NCBI RefSeq assembly: GCF_023499255.1
Contig: NZ_CP092183.1
Coordinates: 131,501 to 195,500, forward strand
Origin: Couchioplanes caeruleus
GTDB taxonomy: Bacteria > Actinomycetota > Actinomycetes > Mycobacteriales > Micromonosporaceae
Direction: 5' to 3'
Length of the DNA: 64,000 bases
Position numbers and translations under genes: made by a program. The notes under the pieces were generated by a model that made no database searches, had not been told where the DNA came from, and worked only from the letters and a program-made list of their open reading frames with translations. Every line of letters begins with the position of its first letter. Positions within the stretch are counted from its first letter, which is position 1. Of this stretch, positions 35,637-44,624 are shown piece after piece.

Positions 35637-37126
35637 TCGATCGGCCAGGTGTGGACCGGCTCGTTGGTCTGCTGGTGGACGCTGTACCGGAGCAGCATGT
35701 CGTGCAGGGCGGCGGAGCGGTCGAGGTTGCGGTGGTGCTCGGCCGACCACACCGCTTCCGTCTGCCAGGTGGCGCCGTTGCGGCCGGTCCGGCAGCGGCC
35801 GTCGATGATGCCGAGCAGGCGGTCGCGGTGGCGGCGCTCGACGCCGAACATCGCCAGGCCTTCGTCGGCCTGGGGGAGGAGTGTGTCGCGGACGAGGTCG
35901 GTGACGGCGCTCTCACCCGTACCCGGCCAGAGGATTGTGGCTTCTATGCCCCGACGGGCGGCGACGTGAAAATTGTCCTCGGCCACCGGGAAGGCCAGGC
36001 GGCTCCAGACGGGGCGTTCCTCGGACGCGAGGCGGTTGGTGAGTCCGAAGTAGAAGGCGGCGTTGGCCAGCATGTCGACGACGGTGGGACCGGCCGGCAG
36101 GACGCGGTTCTCGACCCGTAGGTGCGGGCGGCCGCCCATGACGTCGTAGACCGGGCGGTTCCAGCGGTAGACGGTGCCGTTGTGCAGGCGTAGCTCGCCG
36201 AGGTGCGGTACGCCGCCCCGCTCCAGCACCGCGACCGGATCCTCGTCGTCGATGATCGGCAGCAGCGGCGGGAAATACCGGACGTTCTCCTCGAAAAGGT
36301 CGAAGACCGAGGTGATCCAGCGTTCGCCGAACCACACCCGGGGCCGTACGCCCTGCGCCTTGAGCTCGTCCGGCCGGGTGTCCGTGGCCTGCTCGAACAG
36401 CGCGATCCGGGTCTCCGCCCACAGCTGCCGCCCGTGCAGGTACGGCGAGTTCGCCCCGACCGCCACCTGGATCGCCGCGACGGCCTGGGCGGCGTTCCAC
36501 TGGGCGGCGAACCGTTCCGGCGGCACCTGCAGGTGGAACTGGACGCTGGTGCACGCGGCCTCGGGGGCGATGGAGTCGTTCGCGGTCTGCAGGCGTTCGA
36601 CGCCGCGGATGTCCACACTGAACTGTTCGCCGCGGGCGCCGGCGATCTGGTCGTTGAGCGCGCGGTAGCGATCGTTCGCGGACAGGTTGGCGAGCACGAG
36701 GTGATCCGGGGTCAGCGTGGGCAGGCTGCCGATGAGCACGATGGTCGCGTCGGACTTGGCCGCCCGGTCCGCGGCCCGGCCGAGGCTCTCGAGCAGGTCG
36801 TCCTCGTAGTCGGCGAAGCCGTCGCCGCTGATCAGCCGGGGTCGGGCATTGAGCTCGAGGTTGAAGCGGCCGAGCTCGGTCTGGAATGCGGGGTCGGCGA
36901 GGTCGGCGAGCACCTCGGCGTTGCGCATGGCCGGTTCGCCGTCGGCGTCCATGAGGTTGAGCTCGATCTCGAGGCCGGTCCGGCGGCTGTCGCTGTCGAA
37001 CGCGGGGCCGCACTGTCCGCGCCGGTCGAGCATCAGCGCCAGCACATCCAGGCAGCGCCGGACCTTCTGCCGATAGTGGACCCGGTCCTCGGTCGAGAAC
37101 GTCGTACCGGACAGGTCCTTGCCCAT
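35633..37126 (-). CDS. GCS2-type glutamate-cysteine ligase / carboxylate-amine ligase
   Basis: The product is 497 residues. ATG 37126 is fixed by AGGAGG five bases upstream. The fold is the glutamate-cysteine ligase 2 superfamily: TGLEIELNLMDADGEPAMRNAE near the start, FNLELNARP, SVQFHLQVPPERF, HNGTVYRWNRPVYD and HLRVENRVLPAGP. The reaction joins glutamate to an amine with ATP; in actinomycetes the proteins serve ergothioneine or uncharacterised roles. It is monocistronic, with a terminator-bearing gap upstream. Confidence 0.82.
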   Translation of the reverse strand: MGKDLSGTTFSTEDRVHYRQKVRRCLDVLALMLDRRGQCGPAFDSDSRRTGLEIELNLMDADGEPAMRNAEVLADLADPAFQTELGRFNLELNARPRLISGDGFADYEDDLLESLGRAADRAAKSDATIVLIGSLPTLTPDHLVLANLSANDRYRALNDQIAGARGEQFSVDIRGVERLQTANDSIAPEAACTSVQFHLQVPPERFAAQWNAAQAVAAIQVAVGANSPYLHGRQLWAETRIALFEQATDTRPDELKAQGVRPRVWFGERWITSVFDLFEENVRYFPPLLPIIDDEDPVAVLERGGVPHLGELRLHNGTVYRWNRPVYDVMGGRPHLRVENRVLPAGPTVVDMLANAAFYFGLTNRLASEERPVWSRLAFPVAEDNFHVAARRGIEATILWPGTGESAVTDLVRDTLLPQADEGLAMFGVERRHRDRLLGIIDGRCRTGRNGATWQTEAVWSAEHHRNLDRSAALHDMLLRYSVHQQTNEPVHTWPID

Positions 37127-37286
37127 CGATCCTCCTGGCACGTTCGCATGACGCTCTCACGGTATGTGGACCCGCTAACGGAGGCCAGGGACGAAACGGA
37201 CGTACATCAGCTCTGGGTAAGCGCTCGGAAGCGCAGGGTCCACCTTGGCAGACCATGGCGGCCTTCGCCAGCGGACCGGAAACGAG

Positions 37287-37317
37287 AAAGCGCCACCCCG
37301 TCCGGGGCGGCGCTTTT
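37287..37317 (-). terminator. terminator of the YceI gene
   Basis: AAAGCGCCACCCCG pairs with CGGGGCGGCGCTTT (one mismatch). It lies 28 bases beyond the YceI stop in the minus direction, and the flanking A/T runs suit termination. Confidence 0.7.
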
Positions 37318-37344
37318 CGATGTCGACGTGTGGCGGGGCGGCGG

Positions 37345-37926
37345 TCAGGCCTGGCGGATGGCCTCGCCCTCGATCTCGATCTTGACCTTCTTGCCGATCA
37401 TGACGCCGCCGGACTCGAGGGCCATGTTGTAGGTCAGGCCCCAGTCCTCGCGGTCGATCTCGGTGGTCGCGCTGAAACCGAAGAGCTGCTGACCGTACGG
37501 GCTGACGGTCGCGCCCTCGAACTCGACGAGCAGCTCGACCGGCCGGGTCACGTCCTTGATCGTGAGCTCACCGGTGAGCACGAACTCGTTGCCGTCGAAC
37601 GACTTCACCCCGGTGCTGCGGAAGTCCATGGTCGGGTACTTCTCGGCCTCGAAGAAGTCGCCGGTGCGCAGGTGGTTGTCGCGGTCGGCCTGGCCGGTGC
37701 TGACGCTGGCGGTCTTGATGGAGGCGACGACCGACGACTCGAGCGGGTTCTCGGCGACGGTGACGGTCGCGGTGGCCTCGGCGAAGTTGCCGCGCACCTT
37801 GCTGACCATGAGGTGACGCACCACGAAGCCGACCCGCTTGTGCGCGGCGTCGAGCTCGTAGGTGCCGGCGGCCGGAATCTGGAGACCCTGGAACTCGCGG
37901 GTACCAGTGGCAGCGGTGTCGGTCAT
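37345..37926 (-). CDS. YceI-family lipid-binding protein, cytoplasmic type
   Basis: The product is 193 residues without a signal peptide. The lipocalin-like YceI beta-barrel shows GTYELDAAHKRVGFVVRHLMVSKVRGNF, HLRTGDFFEAEKYPTMDF, LTGELTIKDVTRPVEL and IDREDWGLTYN. Family members bind polyprenoids or other lipids. The gene is divergent from a MarR regulator with overlapping promoters, an arrangement frequent for yceI in actinomycetes, so it is probably MarR-controlled. Confidence 0.9.
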   Translation of the reverse strand: MTDTAATGTREFQGLQIPAAGTYELDAAHKRVGFVVRHLMVSKVRGNFAEATATVTVAENPLESSVVASIKTASVSTGQADRDNHLRTGDFFEAEKYPTMDFRSTGVKSFDGNEFVLTGELTIKDVTRPVELLVEFEGATVSPYGQQLFGFSATTEIDREDWGLTYNMALESGGVMIGKKVKIEIEGEAIRQA

Positions 37927-37970
37927 GACGGGTCCTCTCGAAGGCGTGCCTGTATTTGTCTGACGTAGCA

Positions 37971-38001
37971 ACTATACACTGAGCAATATTCCCCGTGTCA
38001 A
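37971..38001 (-). promoter_or_regulatory. yceI promoter overlapping the MarR control region
   Basis: On the minus strand TTGACA (38001-37996) is followed after 17 bases by TGTATA, or after 19 by TATAGT (37976-37971). Two AGCAA half-sites flank the -10 region (around 37967 and 37982). The AT-rich patch is striking in this genome and likely binds the divergent MarR protein. Confidence 0.55.
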
Positions 38002-38015
38002 TAGGGGCTGTTAGC

Positions 38016-38528
38016 ATGGATGGCGTGGGAACCAACTTCGATGACCCCCGGTTCACCGCCTACGGCCTGTTCGCCGAGGCGTTCACGGGCCTGACCAACC
38101 GCTTCGCCGCCCAGTTCGAGCAGCACCGGCTCTCCAGCGTCGAGTTCGAGGTGCTGCTCCGCCTCGCGCGCTCGCCGCAGCACCGGCTGCGAATGACCGA
38201 TCTCGCCGGCCAGACCTCGCTGTCCACCAGCGGAGTCACCCGGGTCGTCGACCGCATGGACCGCGAGGGCCTGATCCGCCGCGAGGCCTGCCCCAGCGAC
38301 CGCCGCAGCTCGTACGCGGTGATCACCCCGGCCGGCGTGCAGCGGCTGGAGGAGGTGATCCCGGGCCACCTCGAGCTCATGCAGCAGTGGTTCATCGGCC
38401 AGCTCGGCCCGGGGCAGCTCGATCAGCTACTGGACGCGCTCCGGACGATCCGTGACGCGGTCAACCCGTGCGCGACGGCGGGAAGCGGGGAGAACAGCCC
38501 GGAGTCGGCCGCGCCGAGCCGATCCTGA
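38016..38528 (+). CDS. MarR-family transcriptional regulator
   Basis: The product is 170 residues. The winged helix-turn-helix spans about 45-115: SSVEFEVLLRLARSP, MTDLAGQTSLSTSGVTRVVDRMDREGLI and RREACPSDRRSSYAVITPAG (the wing). ATG 38016 follows AGGGG; GTG 37995 is an alternative. The C-terminal 25 residues are low complexity. It faces the yceI gene and probably represses both promoters in the gap. Confidence 0.88.
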   Translation: MDGVGTNFDDPRFTAYGLFAEAFTGLTNRFAAQFEQHRLSSVEFEVLLRLARSPQHRLRMTDLAGQTSLSTSGVTRVVDRMDREGLIRREACPSDRRSSYAVITPAGVQRLEEVIPGHLELMQQWFIGQLGPGQLDQLLDALRTIRDAVNPCATAGSGENSPESAAPSRS

Positions 38529-39011
38529 TCCCTGCCGCGCCGCCGTCGGGCTCGTCCCACGCCGGTCGCGGCGTCCGTTCGTGTGCGGCCACCACTTGCC
38601 CGCGGCAACGGGTCACCGGCAGTCCCGCGCCGGGCCGGAAGCATCGACGCCGGGCCGGAAGCGCATCGACGACTCAGCGCCCGACCGGAAGCGCATCGGT
38701 TCGGCAACCGCTGAGTGAGCGCCCGCGGGCCTTGAGTAAGCGCTTCCCCGGCACCGCCGCCACGGCCGGGTGAGGAACCGGCAGAACTACCGGCAGAACC
38801 GCCCGGGTCCAGGGTTCAAACGCACCGATCTACGCATATCAGCCGATCGCCCCCGCTAGGGTGATCACGGCAGGGGGACGCGGCGCGGCCGAGGCCGAGG
38901 CGGGGCAAACGGGGGAGCCATCGTTCTCGCCGCGTACCGGGGCGTTGCGACGGCCGGCGTTGTGGGGGGCACGGAAAACGCCGGTCGTCCACGCCCCGAG
39001 CGGCCCCCGGC
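38529..39011. repeat. gene-free gap with repeats and a terminator hairpin
   Basis: Near 38620-38700 the motif GGCCGGAAGC(G)CATCGACG occurs three or four times with changes. At 38949-38989 GACGGCCGGCGTT pairs with AACGCCGGTCGTC (one mismatch) and probably ends the leftward NB-ARC transcript. The rest shows no gene. Confidence 0.6.
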
Positions 39012-41476
39012 CTACCCGATGAGCTCCCGCTCCCGCGGCAACAGCGTGATCCCGGCCGTACGGCAAAGCTCCGTCAGCCGGTGCACCGCCTTCGCCCGGC
39101 GGTCGGCGTCCCGGGTGCTGCGGATCAGCCCGATCAGCGCCTCCACGGTGTCGCGGGGATCGTGCCCGCCGTCGTACGCCTCGATCGCCGCGGTGAACGC
39201 CTCCGCCGCGCGGTCCGCGTCGCCGCGCTGCAGGGCCACCGCGCCCGTCACGACGGCGGCCGGGCCGTCCAGCGGCGCCGTCGATCCGGGCGGCCGCAGC
39301 TCCTCGAGCACCACCTGCGCCTCCTCCGCGAGCCCCGCCTCCGCCACCGCCAGCCCCACCGTGGCCAGGACGCGGCGGCGATGGCCCGGGTCGCCGACGT
39401 CCTCGAGCTCGGCAATCGCGTCGCGGCCGAGGCGGGCCGCCTCCTCGACGTGGCCGTCCAGGCGTTCGATCTCCGCGAGGTTCGCGACCGCCACCGCGCG
39501 CAGCCGGTGCTCGCCGCAGCGGCTCGCGAGCCGGTCGACCTCCGCCAGGCGGGCGCGGGCCGCATCGAGGTTGCCGGCGCGGACCTCGTGCCAGGAGAGG
39601 TTGTTCTCGGCCACGGCCATGTCGCGGATGCGGCCACTGTCGCTGGCCAGTTCGCGCGCCGCCTCGGCATGGTGGCGGGCACGGTCGTAGTCGCGGGTCG
39701 TCATCCGCAGCGCGGCCAGCTGAGTGTGGGCGATGAGCTGCCCGGACACGTCGCCGAGCCGGGTGAACCCGGCGAGCGCGGACTCGGCGGAACTGATCTC
39801 CTCGGCGCCGGCGCCGTGCTCGAGCGCCAGCTGCGCGAGGCCCACCTCCGCCCAGGCTCGCGTCGCGCGTGCCGCGTCGGCCGTACGGGGGTCGGCCAGC
39901 AACCGGCGCAGCCACTGCCGGCCCGTCACGTCGCGCCCCCGGAACCGCCACCAGCGAGGAAGGCAGGCGGCCAGGCGCAGCGCGGTGTGCGGTTGCTCGC
40001 GGGCGGCGTACGTGAGCGCGGCGCCGAGGTCTCCCGCCACGTCGTCGAGGCGGGCGGCCGCGTCGGCCAGCCGGGCCCCTTTGAGTTCGGCCGCGATGCT
40101 CATGGCCAGGTCGGCGATCACCTCGGCGTGCCGTCGCCGGGCGGCCGGGAGGTCCCCCTGCACCGCGGCCTGCTCGAGGGCGTAGTCGCCGACCACGTCG
40201 AGCAGGCGGAAGCGGAACGCCCGGGCGCCGCGGGCACTCAGCAGGCCGAGTTCGAGGAATCTGTCGAGCAGGTGCACCACGTCGAGGTCGGGTTGCGGTC
40301 GACGATCCGCTCGGCCAGGTCCAGCGACCAGCGGTTGCGGAAGGTCGCCAGGCGGTGCAGGGCCATCTGCTCGTCGGTGGACAGCAGGCGGTAGCTGGCC
40401 GCGACGGCTTCGCGCACCGACACGACGCCGGCGTCCGCGGGCCGGCCGGACAGGTCCCGCACCGGCAGCACGCCGCCGTCGGCGGGCCGGCCGGACAGGT
40501 CGAGCACGCGGTCGCCGTACCGGTCGAGGATCTCGGGGATGGTGAGCACCCGGCCGCGGGCGGCGGCCAGCTCGAGGGCGATCGGCAGGCCGCCCAGGCG
40601 CCGGACCAGGGCGGCGAGCGCGGTCGCCTCGGCCGGTTCGACCGGCGCCTCGCGGACCCGGGCGAGCCGGTCCATGAACAGGGCGGCCGCCGGATAGCGG
40701 GCGACGTCCTCGGGTCCGGCGTCGGCGGGCGGCGCGTCCAGCGGAGCGACCGGGCGGACCCGTTCGGTGGGCAGCCCGACCGGGTGGCGGCCGGTGGCCA
40801 GGAACCGCAGCGTCGGATGCTGGGCGAGCAGCCGGCCGAGCGCCTCGGCGACCGCTTCCGGCGACCGCTCCACCGCGTCGATCAGCAGCAGTGCGGACCG
40901 GCCGGAGAAGCGCGGCGCGAGGTCGTCGGGGCGGCCGACGCCGAAGACGGCCGCGACGCCGCCGAGCACCTCGCCGGTGGTGGAGCCGTCGGTGATGACG
41001 ATGCCCGCGACCCCGCCGGGGTATGCCTCGGTGACCCGGTGGGCGACCGAGAGCGCGAGGCTGGTCTTGCCGACCCCGGCCAGGCCGACGAGCGTGATCC
41101 CCCGGTTGCCCTCGGCGGCGCGGTCGCGCAGGCGGTCGACGAGCTCGGCGACGTCGCCGTCGCGGCCGATCAGGTCGCCCGGCGGAGGAAGGCGTACGTA
41201 GCGGGGCGGCGACGCGGTCTGCGAGGCCTGACCGCGGGCCGCGGCGAGGAAGGCGAGCCGGTCCGCGCCCGCCAGCCCCAGCGCCGCGGCGAGCAGCTCC
41301 ACCGTGGTGCGTTGCGGGCGGGACGCGCGGCCGCGTTCCAGGTCCCGTACGGTGCGGACGCCGACCGCCGCCCGGGCCGCGAGCTCTTCCTGGGTCAGCT
41401 TCGCGCGCAGCCGATAGCTGCGCAGCACGGCGTCGAATCCCGGACCTTCCTGGTCCGCCCCGTGATCGGCCGTCAT
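39012..41476 (-). pseudogene. XRE-NB-ARC-TPR regulator, split by a one-base frameshift
   Basis: The first part (41476 to about 40290) has an XRE HTH (LTQEELAARAAVGVRTVRDLERGR) and an NB-ARC ATPase (VGLAGVGKTSLALSVAH P-loop, ALLLIDAVE Walker B, GLPIALELAAARG). The second part (about 40290 to 39012, another frame) is a TPR-like helical domain (RLLDVVGDYALEQAAVQ, AWAEVGLAQLALEHG). One extra base near 40288-40292 would restore continuous NPDLDVVHLLDRFLELGLLS. A 45-bp in-frame duplication (DLSGRPADGGVLPVR / DLSGRPADAGVVSVR) sits before the break. A sequencing error or recent mutation are both possible. Intact relatives are AfsR/LuxR-like signal integrators. Confidence 0.75.
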
Positions 41477-41518
41477 GGCATTGAACCTAGGCAGACATGA
41501 TGATGAATGCCGAGTTCA

Positions 41519-41555
41519 GACGGCGGATTGTCGACTAACCGACGCAACCGCCGTC
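41519..41555 (-). terminator. hairpin after the acyl-CoA dehydrogenase gene
   Basis: GACGGCGG (41519-41526) pairs with CCGCCGTC (41548-41555). It lies about 60 bases beyond the 41613 stop in the minus direction and before the NB-ARC gene start. There is no T-tract. Confidence 0.5.
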
Positions 41556-41612
41556 GGATTTATCGCGGATCCTGCCCGGGAGTCCAAGATCTACTGGCCG
41601 AGCCGCCGGGCC

Positions 41613-42770
41613 CTACAGGCCGAGCCTTCGGGCGATGATCATGCGCTGCACCTCGGACGTACCCTCGCCGATCTCGAGGATCTTGGCGTCGCGGTAGAAC
41701 CGGCCCACCGCCGACTCGTTCATGAAGCCGTAGCCGCCGTGCACCTGGGTGGCGTACCGGGCGTTGTCCATCGCGGCCTCGCTCGCGTACAGCTTGGCGA
41801 GGGCGGCGTGGTGCTTGAAGTCCTCGCCGGCGACCAGCCGCGACGCGGCGTCGTAGTACGCGAGCCGCGCGGTGTGCGCCCGCATCTCCATGTCCGCGAT
41901 CATGAACTGGATGGCCTGGTTGGCGCCGATCGGCTTGCCGAACGCCTGGCGCTCCCGGGCGTACTTCACCGACTCGTCGACGCAGCCCTGGGCGAGACCG
42001 GTGGAGAGGGCGGCGATTGCGATGCGCCCCTCGTCGAGGATGCGCAGGAACTGGGCGAAGCCGCGGCCGCGCTCGCCGAGCAGGTTCTCGGCGGGTACGC
42101 GTACGTCGTCGAAGGCCAGCTCGTGCGTGTCCGACGCGCACCAGCCCACCTTGGAATAGCCCGGCGCGACGGTGAAGCCGGGGGTTCCCGACGGCACGAT
42201 GATCGCCGACAGCTCCTTGGAGCCGTCCGGGTTCGTGCCGGTCACCGCCATCACGGTCACCAGGCAGGTGATGTCCGTACCCGAGTTGGTGATGAACGCC
42301 TTCGAGCCGTTGATCACCCACTCCCCCGTGGCGTCGTCGAGCACCGCGCGCGTCGTGGTCCCGGCGGCGTCGGAGCCGGTGCCCGGCTCGGTGAGACCGA
42401 AGGCCGCCAGGGCTTCCCCACTGGTCAGCTGCGGGAGCCAGCGGCTCTTCTGTTCCGGCGTACCGAACAAGTGGATCGGCATGGCACCCAGCGAGACGGC
42501 CGCCTCCAGGGTGATCGCGACGCTGCTGTCGATCCGCGCCAGCTCCTCCAGAGCCAGGCAGAGCGCGAAGTAGTCGCCGCCCATCCCGCCGTGTTCCTCG
42601 GGGAAGGGCAGCCCGAACAGCCCCATCTTCCCCATCTGGCGGATCAGGTCGTACGGGAAGGTCTTGTGCTCGTAGTGCTCGGCGATGACCGGGGCGACCT
42701 GCTCACGGGCGAAGTCCCGGACGGTGTCCCGCAGCGCCTCCTGCTCCTCGCTGAGCCGGAAGTCGACCAT
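41613..42770 (-). CDS. acyl-CoA dehydrogenase, probable isovaleryl-CoA type
   Basis: The product is 385 residues, full length for the family: LSEEQEALRDTVRDFAREQV start, FGLTEPGTGSDAAG flavin-binding segment, and YATQVHGGYGFMNE followed by EIGEGTSEVQRMIIARRL. The catalytic glutamate is probably the E of GEGTSE. It lies 24 bases after the carboxyltransferase gene. In Streptomyces the same neighbours (carboxylase subunits, HMG-CoA lyase, acyl-CoA dehydrogenase) form a leucine/isovalerate degradation unit; I infer isovaleryl-CoA as substrate. Confidence 0.85.
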   Translation of the reverse strand: MVDFRLSEEQEALRDTVRDFAREQVAPVIAEHYEHKTFPYDLIRQMGKMGLFGLPFPEEHGGMGGDYFALCLALEELARIDSSVAITLEAAVSLGAMPIHLFGTPEQKSRWLPQLTSGEALAAFGLTEPGTGSDAAGTTTRAVLDDATGEWVINGSKAFITNSGTDITCLVTVMAVTGTNPDGSKELSAIIVPSGTPGFTVAPGYSKVGWCASDTHELAFDDVRVPAENLLGERGRGFAQFLRILDEGRIAIAALSTGLAQGCVDESVKYARERQAFGKPIGANQAIQFMIADMEMRAHTARLAYYDAASRLVAGEDFKHHAALAKLYASEAAMDNARYATQVHGGYGFMNESAVGRFYRDAKILEIGEGTSEVQRMIIARRLGL

Positions 42771-42794
42771 GGCGTGTCCCTTTCGGAGGGTGGA

Positions 42795-44321
42795 TCAGAC
42801 GGGCGTGACGCCGTGGCGGCGACGGGAGAACGAACGGTCCTTGCCGCGGGCGGCGGCGAACCGGCGGACGAGCTCGCCGCGCAGGTCACCGGGCTCGACG
42901 ACGGCGTCGATCACGAGTTCGCTGGCGAGGCGGAGGATGTCGATGTCGCGTTCGTACTCGGCGCGGCGTTCGGCGATGAAGGCGGCGCGGTCCTCCTCGG
43001 GCAGCGCCGCGATCTTGTTGGCGTAGACGGCGTTCACGGCCGCCTCCGCGCCCATCACCGCGATCTTGGCGGTGGGCAGGGCGATCGTCGCGTCCGGGTC
43101 GAAGCCGGGGCCGGCCATCGCGTAGAGGCCGGCGCCGTACGCCTTGCGGACCACGACACAGATCTTCGGTACGGTCGCCTCCGAGATCGCGGTGATCATC
43201 TTGGCGCCGTGCCGGATGATGCCCTGCTTCTCCACCGCCGAGCCGACCATGAACCCCGGCACGTCGGAGAGGAAGAGCAGCGGCACGTTGAAGGCGTCGC
43301 ACAGCTGCACGAAGCGGCTGGCCTTGTCGGCGGAGTCGACGAACAACACCCCGCCCTTGAACATCGAGTTGTTGCCGACGACGCCGATGACCTCGCCCTC
43401 GAGCCGGGCGAAGCCGATCGTCAGCTCCTTGGCCCACAGCGCCTGGATCTCGAAGAACGACCCGGTGTCGACGATGCCCTTGATGTAGCGGCGCATGTCG
43501 AACGCCTGCCGCTCGCTCTGCGGCACCAGCGCGCCGAGATCCACATTGGCCGGCTCACCGGCCTGCGCGGACGGCGGCTGCTGCGTGTAGTTCGCCGGAA
43601 GGTAGGACAGATACGAGCGGACGACGTCCAGGGCCTCCTGCTCGGTCTTGCACAGGAAGTGCCCGACGCCGGACTCCGCACAGTGCACGCGGGCGCCGCC
43701 CATCGCCTCGAGCGTGGTCTTCTCCCCCGTGACCATCTCGACCATGCGGTCGGAGCCGAGGTACATGCTGGCGTTGCCCTCGACCATCGCGACCACGTCG
43801 CAGAAGGCGGGGATGTAGGCCCCGCCGGCGGCGGACGGCCCGAACAGCGCGCACACCTGCGGAACCGATCCGGAGGCGCGCACCTGCGTGTGGAAGATCT
43901 TGCCGGCTCCGCGCCGGCCCGGGAACAGGTCGACCTGGTCGGTGATGCGCGCGCCCGCGGAATCGACCAGATAGACCATGGGTACGCCGGTCGCGTACGC
44001 CCGCTCGATGATCCGGATGATCTTTTCAACGGTACGGGCGCCCCACGACCCCGCCTTCACGGTGGAGTCGTTGGCCATGACGCACACCTCGCGCCCGTCG
44101 ATGCGGGCCGAGCCGGTGATCACTCCGTCCGCGGGAAGCCCCTCCGCGAGGGTGTTGGCGTAGAGGCCGTCCTCCACGAACGAACCGTCGTCGACGAGCA
44201 GGGCTATCCGCTCGCGCGCGAACAGCTTGCCCTTCGCGGCGTTCGCGGCGTGGTACTTCTCCGCGCCGCCGGCGACCGCACGCTTGCGTGCCTGTGCCAG
44301 CGCTTCCTCGTCGATTGCCAC
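42795..44321 (-). CDS. acyl-CoA carboxylase beta (carboxyltransferase) subunit, probable methylcrotonyl-CoA type
   Basis: The product is 508 residues with both carboxyltransferase halves: VYLVDSAGARITDQVDLFPGRRGAGKIF, CALFGPSAAGGAYIPAF, FLSDVPGFMVGSAVEKQGIIRHGAKM and AVMGAEAAVNAVYANKI. It transfers carboxyl from biotin to an acyl-CoA. With HMG-CoA lyase, biotin carboxylase and acyl-CoA dehydrogenase nearby, 3-methylcrotonyl-CoA is the likely substrate; propionyl- or acetyl-CoA is possible. A TetR-type operator lies 15 bases before the ATG. Confidence 0.88.
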   Translation of the reverse strand: MAIDEEALAQARKRAVAGGAEKYHAANAAKGKLFARERIALLVDDGSFVEDGLYANTLAEGLPADGVITGSARIDGREVCVMANDSTVKAGSWGARTVEKIIRIIERAYATGVPMVYLVDSAGARITDQVDLFPGRRGAGKIFHTQVRASGSVPQVCALFGPSAAGGAYIPAFCDVVAMVEGNASMYLGSDRMVEMVTGEKTTLEAMGGARVHCAESGVGHFLCKTEQEALDVVRSYLSYLPANYTQQPPSAQAGEPANVDLGALVPQSERQAFDMRRYIKGIVDTGSFFEIQALWAKELTIGFARLEGEVIGVVGNNSMFKGGVLFVDSADKASRFVQLCDAFNVPLLFLSDVPGFMVGSAVEKQGIIRHGAKMITAISEATVPKICVVVRKAYGAGLYAMAGPGFDPDATIALPTAKIAVMGAEAAVNAVYANKIAALPEEDRAAFIAERRAEYERDIDILRLASELVIDAVVEPGDLRGELVRRFAAARGKDRSFSRRRHGVTPV

Positions 44322-44335
44322 GTGCCCCCCTCGGC

Positions 44336-44355
44336 CACTGCCTGAACGATCGTTA
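44336..44355 (-). promoter_or_regulatory. operator upstream of the carboxyltransferase gene (TetR-type)
   Basis: On the minus strand TAACGATCGTTCAGGCAGTG contains the perfect palindrome AACGATCGTT (44345-44354). It matches the site before tetR at 50789-50808 in 19 of 20 positions. The site lies 15 bases upstream of the ATG at 44321, where bound repressor would block initiation. Confidence 0.65.
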
Positions 44356-44480
44356 GGTTAGCGCATCTTGCACGTGGGGGCCATACGCGCCTGGTCCGGG
44401 CCGGCCACCTTTCGGCGACCGGAGCCGCCGCGTTCCCGCCGCCCGGGCCGCCCGCCTCCTGCCGGCCGGGACAACGCGAA

Positions 44481-44545
44481 CGGGAGCCCCCGCAGGCTGC
44501 GAGGACTCCCGTCCGATGGATGCCGGTGCTGTGGAGGAGCACCGG
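44481..44545 (-). terminator. two hairpins after the chaplin-like gene
   Basis: CGGGAG...CTCCCG (44481-44511, with inner CGCA/TGCG pairing) and CCGGTGCT...AGCACCGG (44523-44545) lie beyond the chaplin-gene stop. The second is followed by a T-tract only on the plus strand, so its orientation is uncertain. Confidence 0.5.
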
Positions 44546-44624
44546 TTTCTTTTTCACTGCCCGGCGCCTCGCGGCGCCGTACGGGTCAGGCCCGGGACCG
44601 GCCCGACCCGCGTCTACCCGTTCC

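Larger units (their letters stand above)
44322..44624. other. gap between the chaplin-like gene and the carboxyltransferase gene
   Basis: The left end carries the carboxyltransferase promoter with its operator. The right end carries the chaplin-gene terminator hairpins. No coding sequence is seen between. Confidence 0.5.

Noticed and set aside
41475..44345. 956-codon plus-strand frame
   Set aside because: It mirrors the acyl-CoA dehydrogenase and carboxyltransferase genes and encodes no recognisable domain.
44523..44545. Plus-strand intrinsic terminator with T-tract
   Set aside because: No plus-strand gene ends here; it is kept only as a hairpin of uncertain direction after the chaplin-like gene.
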